DNA from: Siphonodentalium dalli
Taxonomy: Eukaryota; Mollusca; Scaphopoda; Gadilida; Siphonodentaliidae
Length of the DNA: 64,000 nt
Direction of reading: 5' to 3'
NCBI GenBank assembly: GCA_032622095.1
Contig: CP136061.1
Location: forward strand, 265,578,077 to 265,642,076
Shown here one piece after another: positions 55,186-64,000 of the stretch (the first letter of the stretch is position 1; each line of letters begins with the position of its first letter). Under the pieces are notes generated by a model. The model ran no database searches. It saw only the letters and a list, made by a program, of their open reading frames with translations, and was not told the DNA's origin. The position numbers and the translations under genes were made by a program.

Positions 55186-57762
55186 ATGAATAACAATACA
55201 AATATCACAGACTTACCGGCGCTACAGACGTGGCAATACGTTCTAACGGCAACCACGGGTCTCACTATTATCGCACTGAATTCCATTGTCATAATTGTGA
55301 AGGCGGTGGATAATAATTTTGCCAAAGACTTCTACTCTGGATTAACAACCAGTTTAAGCATCTCAGATCTTCTTGTCGGAATTAGTGTTGGGTGTTTAAC
55401 CGTGTCCTACCTTCTGACCTCCGCATTACATATTTCCTACTTGTGCGTTGTGAACTTCGTGGTTCTTCATACTTCGATGATGTCATCAAATTATCAAATT
55501 CTCTTCATCTGCATAATGAGGATCTTAGCTATAAAATATCCAGAGCGAGTTAGAGTGACATTCCGAGGAAGTAACTCATATATCCCAGCTGTAGTTATTT
55601 GGATTTTCTCAGCGGCTGTTTTTACCATTCCAATTGTCGCCATGAGATCCAAGGAGAAACACTACTATGTGGCGTGTGGGAATCACACCCCATATCGGAT
55701 AATGATGTTCATAACTGCGCAATTTTCCGTTGTCTATATTATAATATTGGGAACATTTTTCTATCTTATGAATGTGTTGAACCAACATGACAAAATGTTC
55801 ACACATCTTACGAACCCAGGACAGAATTGCAGTGTCGATATTTGGAAAGGTTATCGGACAACGAAGAAACATATAGCAATTACAGGCAATCTTATGAATG
55901 ACCTTGACAATGAAACTCAAAGTGAACAGTCTACTCGAGACAAACAATCACCGAGGACGACAGTCGTATATACAGAGAAAACTGACAAACGTGACGGCGA
56001 ACAATTGAGAGAAATTAAACAAACAAAAATTACAAGAAACAATGTTGGAGGGGCTGTGCATACAGATATCGTCGATTATATCCTGAATATGGCAACGGTA
56101 CCTTTGTCGGTAATCTCTTATATGTGCAAAAGACAAGATTGTGCAGGCGATATGGTATACCTAGCCGAAGACTCTTCCAGAAATGCTAATGGTATCATAA
56201 CAAGGAAGCAGTCTTCCGTGGAGCGAGCATGTACTATCAGAGACGAACCGAAATGCGACGCAGAAACGTTGTCAATTAACGGTGTAGTTATCGAACTTAA
56301 TAGTTATTTTACCGACCGTTCAGGCAACAGCTCGACGACAGAACAAGAGCGCACCGCCTGGATTCAAGAGAGAGACGACGAATCGTGGGATTCAAGAGCT
56401 GTCGCACGTGATGCACAAAAGGTTGGAACGACAGATGACTGTTCCGGGGATCCTACTTCATGTCTGGTTGTTGTCGATGTTAATGATAACGGGCACACAG
56501 AAAGTGGGTCATCGCAGTCGGCGTTAGTAGCTTTGTCCGATAAGAGCGAGTGTCAGGAACAAATAAATGAAAACACAACCGTCAAGCGATCGACTTATCT
56601 CGGCAACGAACAACGTTATAACATAAGTCAATTAGACGATACCTCTGTGTGTATTAACGGGCCTTCATATGAACACAAGGTACCACAAGAGGAAAAATCG
56701 AGCACTGGGGAGAATACCAAAACACGTGAACATAATGGGACACATAAAGATGTACTCACATGCATTCAGAAGAAGTACGATCTTTTGACTGAACGAGAGG
56801 CCACTCATTGTATGTCTGACATTGAATATCAGGCTAATTACTGTTCCTATGTTAGCTGCGAAAGAGAAGCTTCTATCATTTACCAAATCGCCGAGAATTC
56901 GACAAATATCATTGGTGGTGGTGGACCAACGCCAAAATGTTCCACCCAACGCAGTCATGACGTCCGACAATGGTCAACGAACAACGATATTACAGATAAA
57001 TTGGAGCCTTGTAATGGATTGATAGAATGTTCTCATACAGACCTAGGATGTATCGATATAGCCGAACCTGACAGTGGGTTGAGCGCACAGTCAAGACAAT
57101 TCTCTTCTGCTGTAGAGCATACGACTATGTCCGGTGATAACGTCCAACCTGTCAGTGGATTGGGCGAACAGTCAATACAATGCTCTGTTGCTACAGAACA
57201 TACGACTATGTCCGGTGATATCATCGAACCTGGCAGTGGATTGGACGAACATTCAATACAATGCTCTGTTGCTACAGAACATACGACTATGTCCGGTGAT
57301 ATCATCGAACCTGGCAGTGGATTGGACGAACATTCAATACAATGCTCTGTTGCTACAGAACATACGACTATGTCCGGTGATAACCTCGAACCCGGTAGTG
57401 GATTGGACGAACAGTCAATACAATGCTCAACTAAAGAACACACGGTTGCGTCTGGTGATAGCGCCCCTGCGTCATCGGACCACAGTGAATGTTCATGTCG
57501 TCGAAGGAAACCAATGACATTTAGATCTTCGTCGAGGGATTCGATGAGGACAATGGCAATGCTAATGTTCTTCCTCACACTATGTGTCGCCCCCGCCTCT
57601 ATTGTTTCCTACCTGAATCTATCGTCAGTCGTAAAACTCACAGAAACTCAATCAACTATGATGTTCTCCGTTCTTTGTCTGAACTCGGTCATTAATCCGT
57701 TAGCGTACTGTTTAATGAAAAGATTTCGAAATGCTGTTAGACGCATACTAAAATGCTGTTAG
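55186..57762 (+). CDS. Class A (rhodopsin-like) orphan GPCR with giant third intracellular loop
   Basis: One uninterrupted 858-codon ORF; the first ATG gives an extracellular N-terminus with N-glycosylation sites (NNT, NIT) and is followed at once by TM1. TM1 about 17-39 (Asn32), TM2 48-78 (SISDLLVG, Asp61), TM3 84-113 (Cys87), TM4 133-152 (Trp139), TM5 171-197, TM6 787-811 (Pro803), TM7 822-844 (NPLAY, 837-841). Cys87 can pair with Cys164. The usual DRY reads MRI with Arg112 kept; position 3.32 is Leu, not the Asp of amine receptors; CWxP reads CVAP. Loop 3 spans about 200-786, is hydrophilic, rich in Ser/Thr/Glu, and holds five 27-residue repeats. Plasma-membrane signalling is expected; ligand unknown. 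Single-exon structure may reflect retroposition. Confidence 0.93.
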   Translation: MNNNTNITDLPALQTWQYVLTATTGLTIIALNSIVIIVKAVDNNFAKDFYSGLTTSLSISDLLVGISVGCLTVSYLLTSALHISYLCVVNFVVLHTSMMSSNYQILFICIMRILAIKYPERVRVTFRGSNSYIPAVVIWIFSAAVFTIPIVAMRSKEKHYYVACGNHTPYRIMMFITAQFSVVYIIILGTFFYLMNVLNQHDKMFTHLTNPGQNCSVDIWKGYRTTKKHIAITGNLMNDLDNETQSEQSTRDKQSPRTTVVYTEKTDKRDGEQLREIKQTKITRNNVGGAVHTDIVDYILNMATVPLSVISYMCKRQDCAGDMVYLAEDSSRNANGIITRKQSSVERACTIRDEPKCDAETLSINGVVIELNSYFTDRSGNSSTTEQERTAWIQERDDESWDSRAVARDAQKVGTTDDCSGDPTSCLVVVDVNDNGHTESGSSQSALVALSDKSECQEQINENTTVKRSTYLGNEQRYNISQLDDTSVCINGPSYEHKVPQEEKSSTGENTKTREHNGTHKDVLTCIQKKYDLLTEREATHCMSDIEYQANYCSYVSCEREASIIYQIAENSTNIIGGGGPTPKCSTQRSHDVRQWSTNNDITDKLEPCNGLIECSHTDLGCIDIAEPDSGLSAQSRQFSSAVEHTTMSGDNVQPVSGLGEQSIQCSVATEHTTMSGDIIEPGSGLDEHSIQCSVATEHTTMSGDIIEPGSGLDEHSIQCSVATEHTTMSGDNLEPGSGLDEQSIQCSTKEHTVASGDSAPASSDHSECSCRRRKPMTFRSSSRDSMRTMAMLMFFLTLCVAPASIVSYLNLSSVVKLTETQSTMMFSVLCLNSVINPLAYCLMKRFRNAVRRILKCC
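57064..57468 (+). repeat. 81-bp in-frame coding repeat in GPCR loop 3, 5 copies
   Basis: Units start at 57064, 57145, 57226, 57307 and 57388, each coding a 27-residue block of the type EPGSGLDEHSIQCSV + ATEHTTMSGDII. Copies 3 and 4 are almost identical in DNA, copies 1 and 5 are diverged, so the array is still growing or being homogenised in its centre. The frame is kept. Confidence 0.97.
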
Positions 57763-58244
57763 ATGGAGACTGGGACGAACAAATTAACCAAGAACATGGA
57801 TTGCAGTATATATAGTCCAAGTTTCCTTCGACATAAACTCCAGTTCCAGTCAGAAGAAGTGGTATATTAAGCGCGCTATTTTCGCGACCAATATCGCAAT
57901 AATATTGCAAGTTCAAACGCCTATAAGCGAGCCGCTTGCGATATTATTGCAATACTTTGCGCTTAATATTGCAATATTTCGCGCTTAATGTTGCGACATC
58001 TTGCGCTCAAAATTGTGACATTTAAAGCAAATTATTGATACGTCTGTATTGTTTATTGCATAAATAGAGAAATATTTTAGATTTGCATATAATTATAGTG
58101 GTAAATGCAATATGTACACTATATGTACATTATATGCACAGTATTTATCTAATATAAATATAAACCAACGTCACAATTTATGTCGGCAGACATTGCCAAT
58201 GAATGACCCACGTATTTAGAGGTATTTTAGGTTTATGATAACCC
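57763..58244. repeat. GPCR 3' flank with TTGCAATATT palindromes
   Basis: From about 57868, GCGCTTAATATTGCAATATT-like units repeat. ATCGCAATAATATTGCAAG at 57893 is answered by CTTGCGATATTATTGCAAT at 57935. No clear AATAAA directly behind the stop. Confidence 0.6.
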
Positions 58245-58525
58245 TTTCTATACTGAAAAATCATTGACGAGTAGTTCCCTGAGGAAATGTTCAGATAATA
58301 AGTTCAACAAACGACCGTCGTTTGTTGAACTTATTTTCTGAATATTTCCGACCAATGAATATGAATTCTTCTGCACTGTCTTGTACTATCTTTTCGTTCG
58401 TATATCATCTGCTAATTTTTCATTGACAACTATTCACTCCAAGTCAATGATATACTAATAATACTTTTATGACTGAGTGGAAGAATCCATTTAATGAAAA
58501 AAGGGTTGAAGACAAACGGCTGCAT
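58245..58525. repeat. Copy of the 2.85-kb tandem family, with inverted end
   Basis: CCTTTCTATACTGAAAAATC and AAATGTTCAGATAATAAGTT are followed by the inverted TTGTTGAACTTATTTTCTGA, as at 2849-3300. Confidence 0.7.
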
Positions 58526-58800
58526 GGAACGGAACGTGGAACAAAATGACAAATCGCTGAACAGAATTTATAATGCAACGGAACGTGGAACGAAATGGCA
58601 AATCGCTGAACAGTGTTTATAATGGAACTGAACTTGGAACAAAATGACAAACCACTGAACAGTATTTATAATGGAACTGAACTTGGAACAAAATGACAAA
58701 CCACTGAACAGTATTTATAATGGAACGGAGCGTGGAACAAGTGACAAACCACTGAACAGTATTTATAATGGAACGGAACGTGGAACAATATGACAAACCG
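58526..58800 (+). repeat. 49-bp tandem repeat, about 6 copies
   Basis: GGAACGGAACGTGGAACAAA, ATGACAAACCACTGAACAGT, ATTTATAAT; starts at 58527, 58576, 58625, 58674 and 58723. Confidence 0.93.
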
Positions 58801-59759
58801 CAAAGACATCGAACGGACGATATCTCTCACAAAACAACATATAATTTACAATGTCGTGAAAACAGGCGATATCTCACTTATCTCACATATAGCACTTAGA
58901 GGGACAATTATGCTTCCAAACGAAAGCTATATATTCGTTCCAACCAAATATAGTAGCCCCGCCATATACAATGGTGTGGGTTGATGATGCCAAAGTGGCG
59001 CACTTTGACGTACGGTGGGTAGCGGCAACAAAATTGTTAAAACACGAACATTCCCATAGAATACCATATAAAATGCTTGGTTACTTTTTAAAGACATATG
59101 GTGTTAAAGACATAGGGTGTTAAAGGCATAGGGTGTTAAAGACATAAGGTGTTAAAGACATAGCGTGTTCATTTAGTGAGTCAATTTAACGAGTGAGTAC
59201 TCAGACATTACTCATTCGGGAAGAATGTGGAAATCACCTTATACTATCGAGAATATAACCACGCCGATTATACTATTTCAAAACAAAAATAAACACCGTC
59301 TGAAATATGCTCAATAGTGAATATCCATATTCTTAGCTCGGGATAAACAATATTCGCAATAAACAAAACGGCAGTCGTACCGACAACGTGAGTCACTGAA
59401 ATTACTGTATATAATTCATATATAAGATTAAGGGCCAGCAATGTTTGGCCAAAATTTCCAGGTATTTCTAAATGGATTTTCTCAAAATCTGTCAGGAATT
59501 TATTTGAAATTTGCTACAAGCGATTATTGTAATACAATATTTAAAAAACACAAAACAATTGGTTATTATAATCTCATTTTATTCACTTTGATGACATGTC
59601 AAATATTTAAAATTTCAAAAATGCAGATCATATATCCATGTTATCATATCTGAAGATCATGAGAGGAGACTTAATTTTATATAAACCTTATGAAAACTAC
59701 TTTGATCAAGAATGTTCTCTATTCCAAACAAATGCCACAGCTGAGTGTTGCCCACCATT
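58801..59759. repeat. Intergenic with 18-bp tandem repeat
   Basis: GTGTTAAAGACATAGG-type 18-bp units occur about five times at 59090-59171. Short ORFs elsewhere are unsupported. Confidence 0.7.
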
Positions 59760-60037
59760 GTAAAGGTTCTCAATCCGATCAGACATTCCTAAATTACTAT
59801 TTCTTTGACTTCGAGTCGAGGAACCCACCAATCCAAGTTCAAAGTGATCATATATAGATTTGTGAAGTTAGTTATTTCTCGAGATCTGCAGTGATAAGTT
59901 GCCTATATATAAACACGTGGTCAAACGGACGGTCTTGCAGATGAAGATGGAATACTCTAAAATCAAGTGGTTATTATTACCCCGAAGCCAAAGAAATAGT
60001 AAATTAGGAGCGTCTGATCGGATTGAGTAGCTTTAAC
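59760..60037. mobile_element. AATCCGAT-family MITE, copy 3
   Basis: Right end TTAA (60034-60037), left TTAA changed to GTAA. Ends AAGGTTCTCAATCCGATCAG and GATCGGATTGAGTAGCTT. Internal ATTTCTTTGACTTCG / CGAAGCCAAAGAAAT pairing. Confidence 0.75.
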
Positions 60038-60659
60038 ATTGTCACTCTGCTACATCTATCTATACATAAAATAGTAGGATAAGTTTGTCTGTCTGTCTGT
60101 TCGGTTTTTTCTCCCAGACCCCAGACCGATTTCAACCAAATTTGGTATGGTGACTCGAGTTACGCTGGCGGAGGTTTAATTATAGCGGCCTTAGTTTTTC
60201 AAATTTTTATTAAAAAAGTACTTATATAAATAAATAAAAACACACAAATAATAAAAAAGCTCACTATGCGCCTATTTCAGAATCAAATAACTAGGTTCAA
60301 TATGAACATATCTGCCGACCAGATGTACGATCTTTATATGTGTTTTCACTGTGGCCCGCGCCATACTACAGAATAACCAGTATAAGTCCACTGTGGGTTT
60401 GGCTTATTTCAAAATCAAATAAGTCGAATATGCACCTATGTAAATATGTAAATACGTAGGTCCAAATGTGCGCGAAGCTTACAAAGGGACCACAGCCCCC
60501 CTCACGCTGAATAAAGGCTACAAAAGAGCCTGTTTCAGCTAGTACAATATAACTATATCTCGTCGCTATATGTTTCAGGGACGCATGCGCCTCGAAAGCG
60601 GAAAAACATCTTTGATGCAAAACGGTATCAATTGTCAACAAAGATCCACCGCAGATCTA
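60038..60659. other. Intergenic; TCTATCTATACATAAAA-type start
   Basis: CATCTATCTATACATAAAAT followed by TTTGTCTGTCTGTCTGTTCG (60053-60101) resembles the beginnings of some invertebrate Helitrons, but no 3' CTRR hairpin end was found. ORF 60366-60641 (-) has no motif. Confidence 0.2.
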
Positions 60660-60752
60660 TATGGTCAAGTATAAACACTGCGCGGAATTTTATTGCTGGT
60701 GTCAGAGACCGACTCAATAACATCCACGTTTAATTATGCATATAGCTTTTAA

Positions 60753-61105
60753 CCCTTTACCCAACAGAACGGCCCTGTGCCAATGCATTCTCTTATATAT
60801 GCGAGTCGACCATATATAAGAGAATGCATTGGCTTAACACATATTAAAAATGATAAAATTGTCAAAGAATGTAGAATTTTTTTTTAGGCCAATGCATTCT
60901 CTTATATATGTGAGGCGACCTGTGGTCGACTCGCATATATAAGAGAATGCATTGGCACAGGGCATAACTGTAACCATCACAATGTGGTCAATGAACCGGT
61001 TCCAATGATATCCATATTTGTATGGTGTTATTGAGACAGACCCAAGATATTTTAGACTGTTGAAGCTTTATTTGGGCGTTTTTGGCCGGTTTGTTGGGTA
61101 AAGGG
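60753..61105 (+). mobile_element. TTAA-type (piggyBac-like) MITE, copy C
   Basis: TTAA at 60749-60752 and 61106-61109, with ends CCCTTTACCCAACA and TGTTGGGTAAAGGG perfectly inverted. Its twin palindromes are like copies A and B, though the left palindrome has lost its centre. The empty site exists at 20507-20513. Confidence 0.92.
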
Positions 61106-61272
61106 TTAAAGGCAAACCAGAGTCATTCTTGAGTTGACAGCAAAATAATGTCAACTGTGGTGCCGTGGGGGTGTTTTTAAAAAGTAACTAAGACTCTCTG
61201 TTGTACCTATTGATTTCACCCATCAGCTGTCGTCACAAACACATTGCGTACCTTGTGCAGCGCGAGTGATAC

Positions 61273-61483
61273 AGTAATGCCCTAAATAATCGACTCCTTA
61301 ACCACATCAGACTTATGGGTAACTTTTCAGGATTTATTCGGAAATATGGCTTGTTGCCATTCATTGGAACGCTCTTAGTGAGAGCTTTCCGATGAATGGC
61401 AACAAGCCATATTTCCGACTAAATCCTGAAAAGTTACCCATAATTATGCTGTGGTTAAGGAGTCGATTATTTAGGGCATTACT
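61273..61483. repeat. Near-perfect 211-bp palindrome
   Basis: AGTAATGCCCTAAATAATCG starts the left arm, and its reverse complement ends the right one. Arms of about 100 bases include GGAAATATGGCTTGTTGCCA and its reverse complement. It interrupts family R at a site that is continuous at 20650-20690. Confidence 0.92.
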
Positions 61484-61620
61484 CTACGTGTTTCATCCCA
61501 AAGAAAGGAATCTTCCAATTCACGATCACATTTTGCTGGCAATCGATATTTGTTGTACATTTAGAATTGTAATACAACCTTGCCTAAACCTACATACAAG
61601 GCTTGTTCTGATTGGTCAGT

Positions 61621-62508
61621 ATCCTGTATTCCCATGGAGACACGACCGTCGTTTTGTGGTACAATTCTAGATAATCTGAATTGTACCACAAAACAATGTG
61701 GTACAATCAGTGACATGATTCCAACGCCTCAAACGTTTTTGAAGTCAAACCACTGAAGAAAGTGACATATAAAGACTACCTAATGTACTGTACTGAATTT
61801 TCTTTAAGACAAAAACAAAGTCTTAACTTAAAGGCACGTGAGGCCTTAGTTGTCGAAAATATTCATATTTGTTCTAATCACCGTAAACAGAAAAACATTA
61901 AAACGCATACAGTTTCGTTCATATATACCATGACCATCACGTAAACAGCATGTTATCATAAAGACCTACTATATTTTCCCTAAGCAAGAGCCTGATTGTG
62001 TTACAGAAGACAGCACAATGCTACTGGCTAATCACACACACATGGCATACACGCTCTTTATTAGTTCCATATCAGGAATTCACCAACAAAGAACGCTCTT
62101 TTTGTTTACCATAAACAAACACCAGAAAAGTTACTTTTTATGCTTTTGTTTACATAACAATGCTCAAACATTTGACATTAACATACTGTTTATGCGATAT
62201 TTCTTATTTGTATACGGACAAAGTCTGTCTACATTTTGATGTTCTTTCTGTTTGTGGCGGTTTTTGACGGTGGAAATATTTTCACAGGATACCCACCGCC
62301 AAGGCCAACGTACCTTTAAATGTTTTTGCCAAAAAGGCAATGAAAACTGGTCGCCGTTCAATAGTGACGTCATGTTTGACGATACAATTCTGAGAGAAGA
62401 ACTTTTTGCTGGAAAATCATAACACGCAGATCTAGAAACTGGTCTAGTATATAGCATGTTGAAAGTATGTCACTACAATTTCCACCAAAACATACAGTCG
62501 AATTACAA
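61621..62508. other. Intergenic with a small hairpin
   Basis: TTTTGTGGTACAATTC and GAATTGTACCACAAAA pair around 61653-61694. ORFs at 61762-62600 on both strands lack motifs. Confidence 0.5.
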
Positions 62509-62655
62509 AAGAAATAAATACACTGCGCATCGGCGTGTATAGTAGAATTTGACCACATAAACTTATTGTAGGACTCCGCTTCGCATCGTCCTACAACCAT
62601 TTTCTTTGAGGTCGAATTCTACTATACACGCCGATGTGCAGTGTATTTATTTCTT
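62509..62655. repeat. Near-perfect 147-bp palindrome
   Basis: AAGAAATAAATACACTGCGC ... GTGTATTTATTTCTT. The arms continue CGGCGTGTATAGTAGAATTT / GAATTCTACTATACACGCCG, with a top GTAGGAC..GTCCTAC. Confidence 0.92.
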
Positions 62656-62859
62656 AAATGCATGCCCAACAGTTCATCTTTGTTTAATACAATGTCATCT
62701 ATCTGATGTTGACAAAAGGGTGTTCAGTCAGGAGGGATTTAATATGGCCCATATCACTTCACTGTACCGATAAATCGTTTATTATATGACGTATTATGTG
62801 AGTTAAATTTCGCCAAGAATTCGCCTAAATTACCCCAAAATATCACATAGTAATTAAAG
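62656..62859. other. Intergenic, nothing recognised
   Basis: No supported feature. Confidence 0.4.
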
Positions 62860-63002
62860 GACATTACTTGGTTTGTTTGCTATTAGTCCCGATATCAGCC
62901 CGAGGTTACCTCATATCAACCTGCGACCGAAGTTGGAAGGCTGATATGAGGTTACTGAGGGCTGATATCAGGCAAATAATATTAAACCAACCAAGTAATG
63001 TC
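62860..63002. repeat. 143-bp palindrome
   Basis: ACATTACTTGGTTTGTTTGC on the left pairs with the AACCAACCAAGTAATGT end. GATATCAGCCCGAGGTTACC pairs with GGTTACTGAGGGCTGATATC. Confidence 0.88.
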
Positions 63003-63533
63003 ATATTTATTAATTAGATCGCCTCTTAGTAACGGATAACTCTCTCATATGAGTGACATCGCAAAAATGGATATATACATATTATGTTATAGCAGTCAAA
63101 GCCATATTTATGAAAACATTTGAATCCATTTTTACGTCTAGCAAACCAATAGAATTGTTTTTTTCAATATGTAATTATATATTTCTCAATGTGCTTGTTA
63201 TGATATACATGTATATTAAGACCTGAATAAAACAATATTTAAAAAAATACTAGTGGCATTTTATTGCTCTAATAAAACAAATGAAAACAAAAATTCTGTC
63301 GTTCCGAAATGTATCACTCAAATCGTTCACCATAAATAAAAGAAGTCGACATCGATATTTATGGAAAATTCATGAATGTTTGCCAGACAACTTTGCCAGC
63401 TATGTAACGTACGCTGCACTAACATACGTAGACAACACGTTCACCCGATTAGTGTTGGCAGTGAACGCCTGCGTTCAAGGCGTAATAACTGTACCATGCA
63501 TGTTTTACCAATTTCCAATATTGGGTAAAGTAC
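63003..63533. other. Intergenic, nothing recognised
   Basis: ORF 63281-63547 has no motif and ends in the neighbouring MITE. Confidence 0.4.
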
Positions 63534-63968
63534 TTAATCCGAATTAACGCTCGCAAATTACTATTTCTTTGGCTTCGGGGGGTAAACCATATTTGATGCG
63601 AGTGGATGAACCCATCCATCAAAGCTCAGAGTGATCAGATATCGATGCTTGAAATATATTATTTTTATTTTAAGTGGACAGTAAACAGTCGACGAGAAGA
63701 CTTTCTGTGACAAAATTGCGGATGAAGATGGATAACTCTAAAATCAAGTGGCTTTTTTGTGTCAGATATTTGACAAACCGGCAAAATTTCGTTGAACAAA
63801 ATGTTGATAAATAACATGTTTTGGGCAATTTTATACTATAGTTGACTGTGGTTAGTATTATGTTTGGGCAATAACTCGATTCTGATAACTGAAGCGGCAT
63901 TTAATTTGTTTTATTGTTGTTGGAATCTGATGATAGGTGGACCATTGAATCGGATTGAGAACTTTTAA
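63534..63968. mobile_element. AATCCGAT-family MITE, copy 4
   Basis: Left GTAAAGTACTTAATCCG, right CGGATTGAGAACTTTTAA. It carries ATTTCTTTGGCTTCGGGGG and CTCAGAGTGATCAGATATCG as in 51987-52410. ORF 63670-63900 (-) lies inside and is spurious. Confidence 0.75.
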
Positions 63969-64000
63969 CTTACTGTATCTGATTGTTATACAGACACTGT

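Larger units (their letters stand above)
60660..61620 (+). repeat. Repeat family R, copy 3, with two nested insertions
   Basis: GTCAAGTATAAACACTGCGC, TTGCTGGTGTCAGAG, GAGTCATTCTTGAGTTGACA and TTCACGATCACATTTTGCTG match 20420-20765 in order, interrupted by MITE copy C and by the 61273-61483 palindrome. Confidence 0.75.

Noticed and set aside
57033-57578. 181-codon antisense and 127-codon alternative-frame ORFs in the GPCR repeat region
   Set aside because: Shadows of the 81-bp in-frame repeat; the GPCR frame is continuous.
60050-60230. Helitron 5' end
   Set aside because: TCTATCTATACATAAAA plus TCTG repeats are suggestive, but no 3' hairpin with CTRR and no Rep/helicase sequence was seen.

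Overview
The window looks like a repeat-dense, AT-rich stretch of a metazoan nuclear genome. It contains a splice junction that fits exactly, a rhodopsin-class GPCR, microsatellites, satellite arrays and several DNA-transposon families. No bacterial operon, CRISPR array, rRNA or tRNA was seen. A marine mollusc or other lophotrochozoan is my best guess. It rests on the EGF + fibrinogen-like lectin gene type, a 'pearl'-like element with a 161-bp core, and two repeat-borne ORF families that I recall from invertebrate genomes. It is an inference.

Genes. (1) 4970-5075 and 7212-7894 (+): an EGF-like exon and the terminal fibrinogen-related (FReD) exon of one secreted lectin-like gene. The splice phase matches exactly and restores the Asp of the Asp-Cys motif that opens the FReD. 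Earlier exons were not found. (2) 55186-57762 (+): an intact single-exon 858-residue class A GPCR with an intracellular loop 3 of nearly 590 residues that carries a 27-residue tandem repeat. (3) Broken sequences: two FReD fragments (12922-12957 and 15823-15933, probably one pseudogene split by about 2.9 kb), a LINE reverse-transcriptase C-terminal remnant (11829-12035, -), and two decayed ORFs of uncharacterised repeat-borne families (9219-9944 + and 44850-45760 -), each inside an inverted-repeat element.

Layout. 1-4.8 kb: foldback and tandem repeats. 4.9-7.9 kb: lectin gene with an intronic 57-bp minisatellite. 8-17 kb: LINE 3' ends, a 2.6-kb long-inverted-repeat element, the FReD pseudogene, a pearl/Helentron-like element, and a foldback element holding a TTAA-flanked MITE. 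17.8-39.9 kb: a satellite domain. A 68-bp satellite lies in opposite orientations at its two sides (21.8-22.3 and 35.75-39.26 kb), and a 162-bp array inside is interrupted by two hAT-like elements with perfect 8-bp target duplications. 40-47 kb: nested transposons, namely a hAT inside a TTAA-flanked element, then a CACTG-ended element with a 5-bp duplication. 47-55 kb: assorted tandem repeats. 55-58 kb: GPCR. 58-64 kb: TTAA-type MITEs and near-perfect palindromes.

The most interesting points are the two uncharacterised ORF families inside inverted-repeat elements, the paralogous empty sites inside this same window that prove two insertions, the four-monomer higher-order repeat of the 68-bp satellite, and the GPCR with its expanding cytoplasmic loop. 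Coordinates of diverged repeats are approximate, usually within 10-20 bases. No database search was possible.
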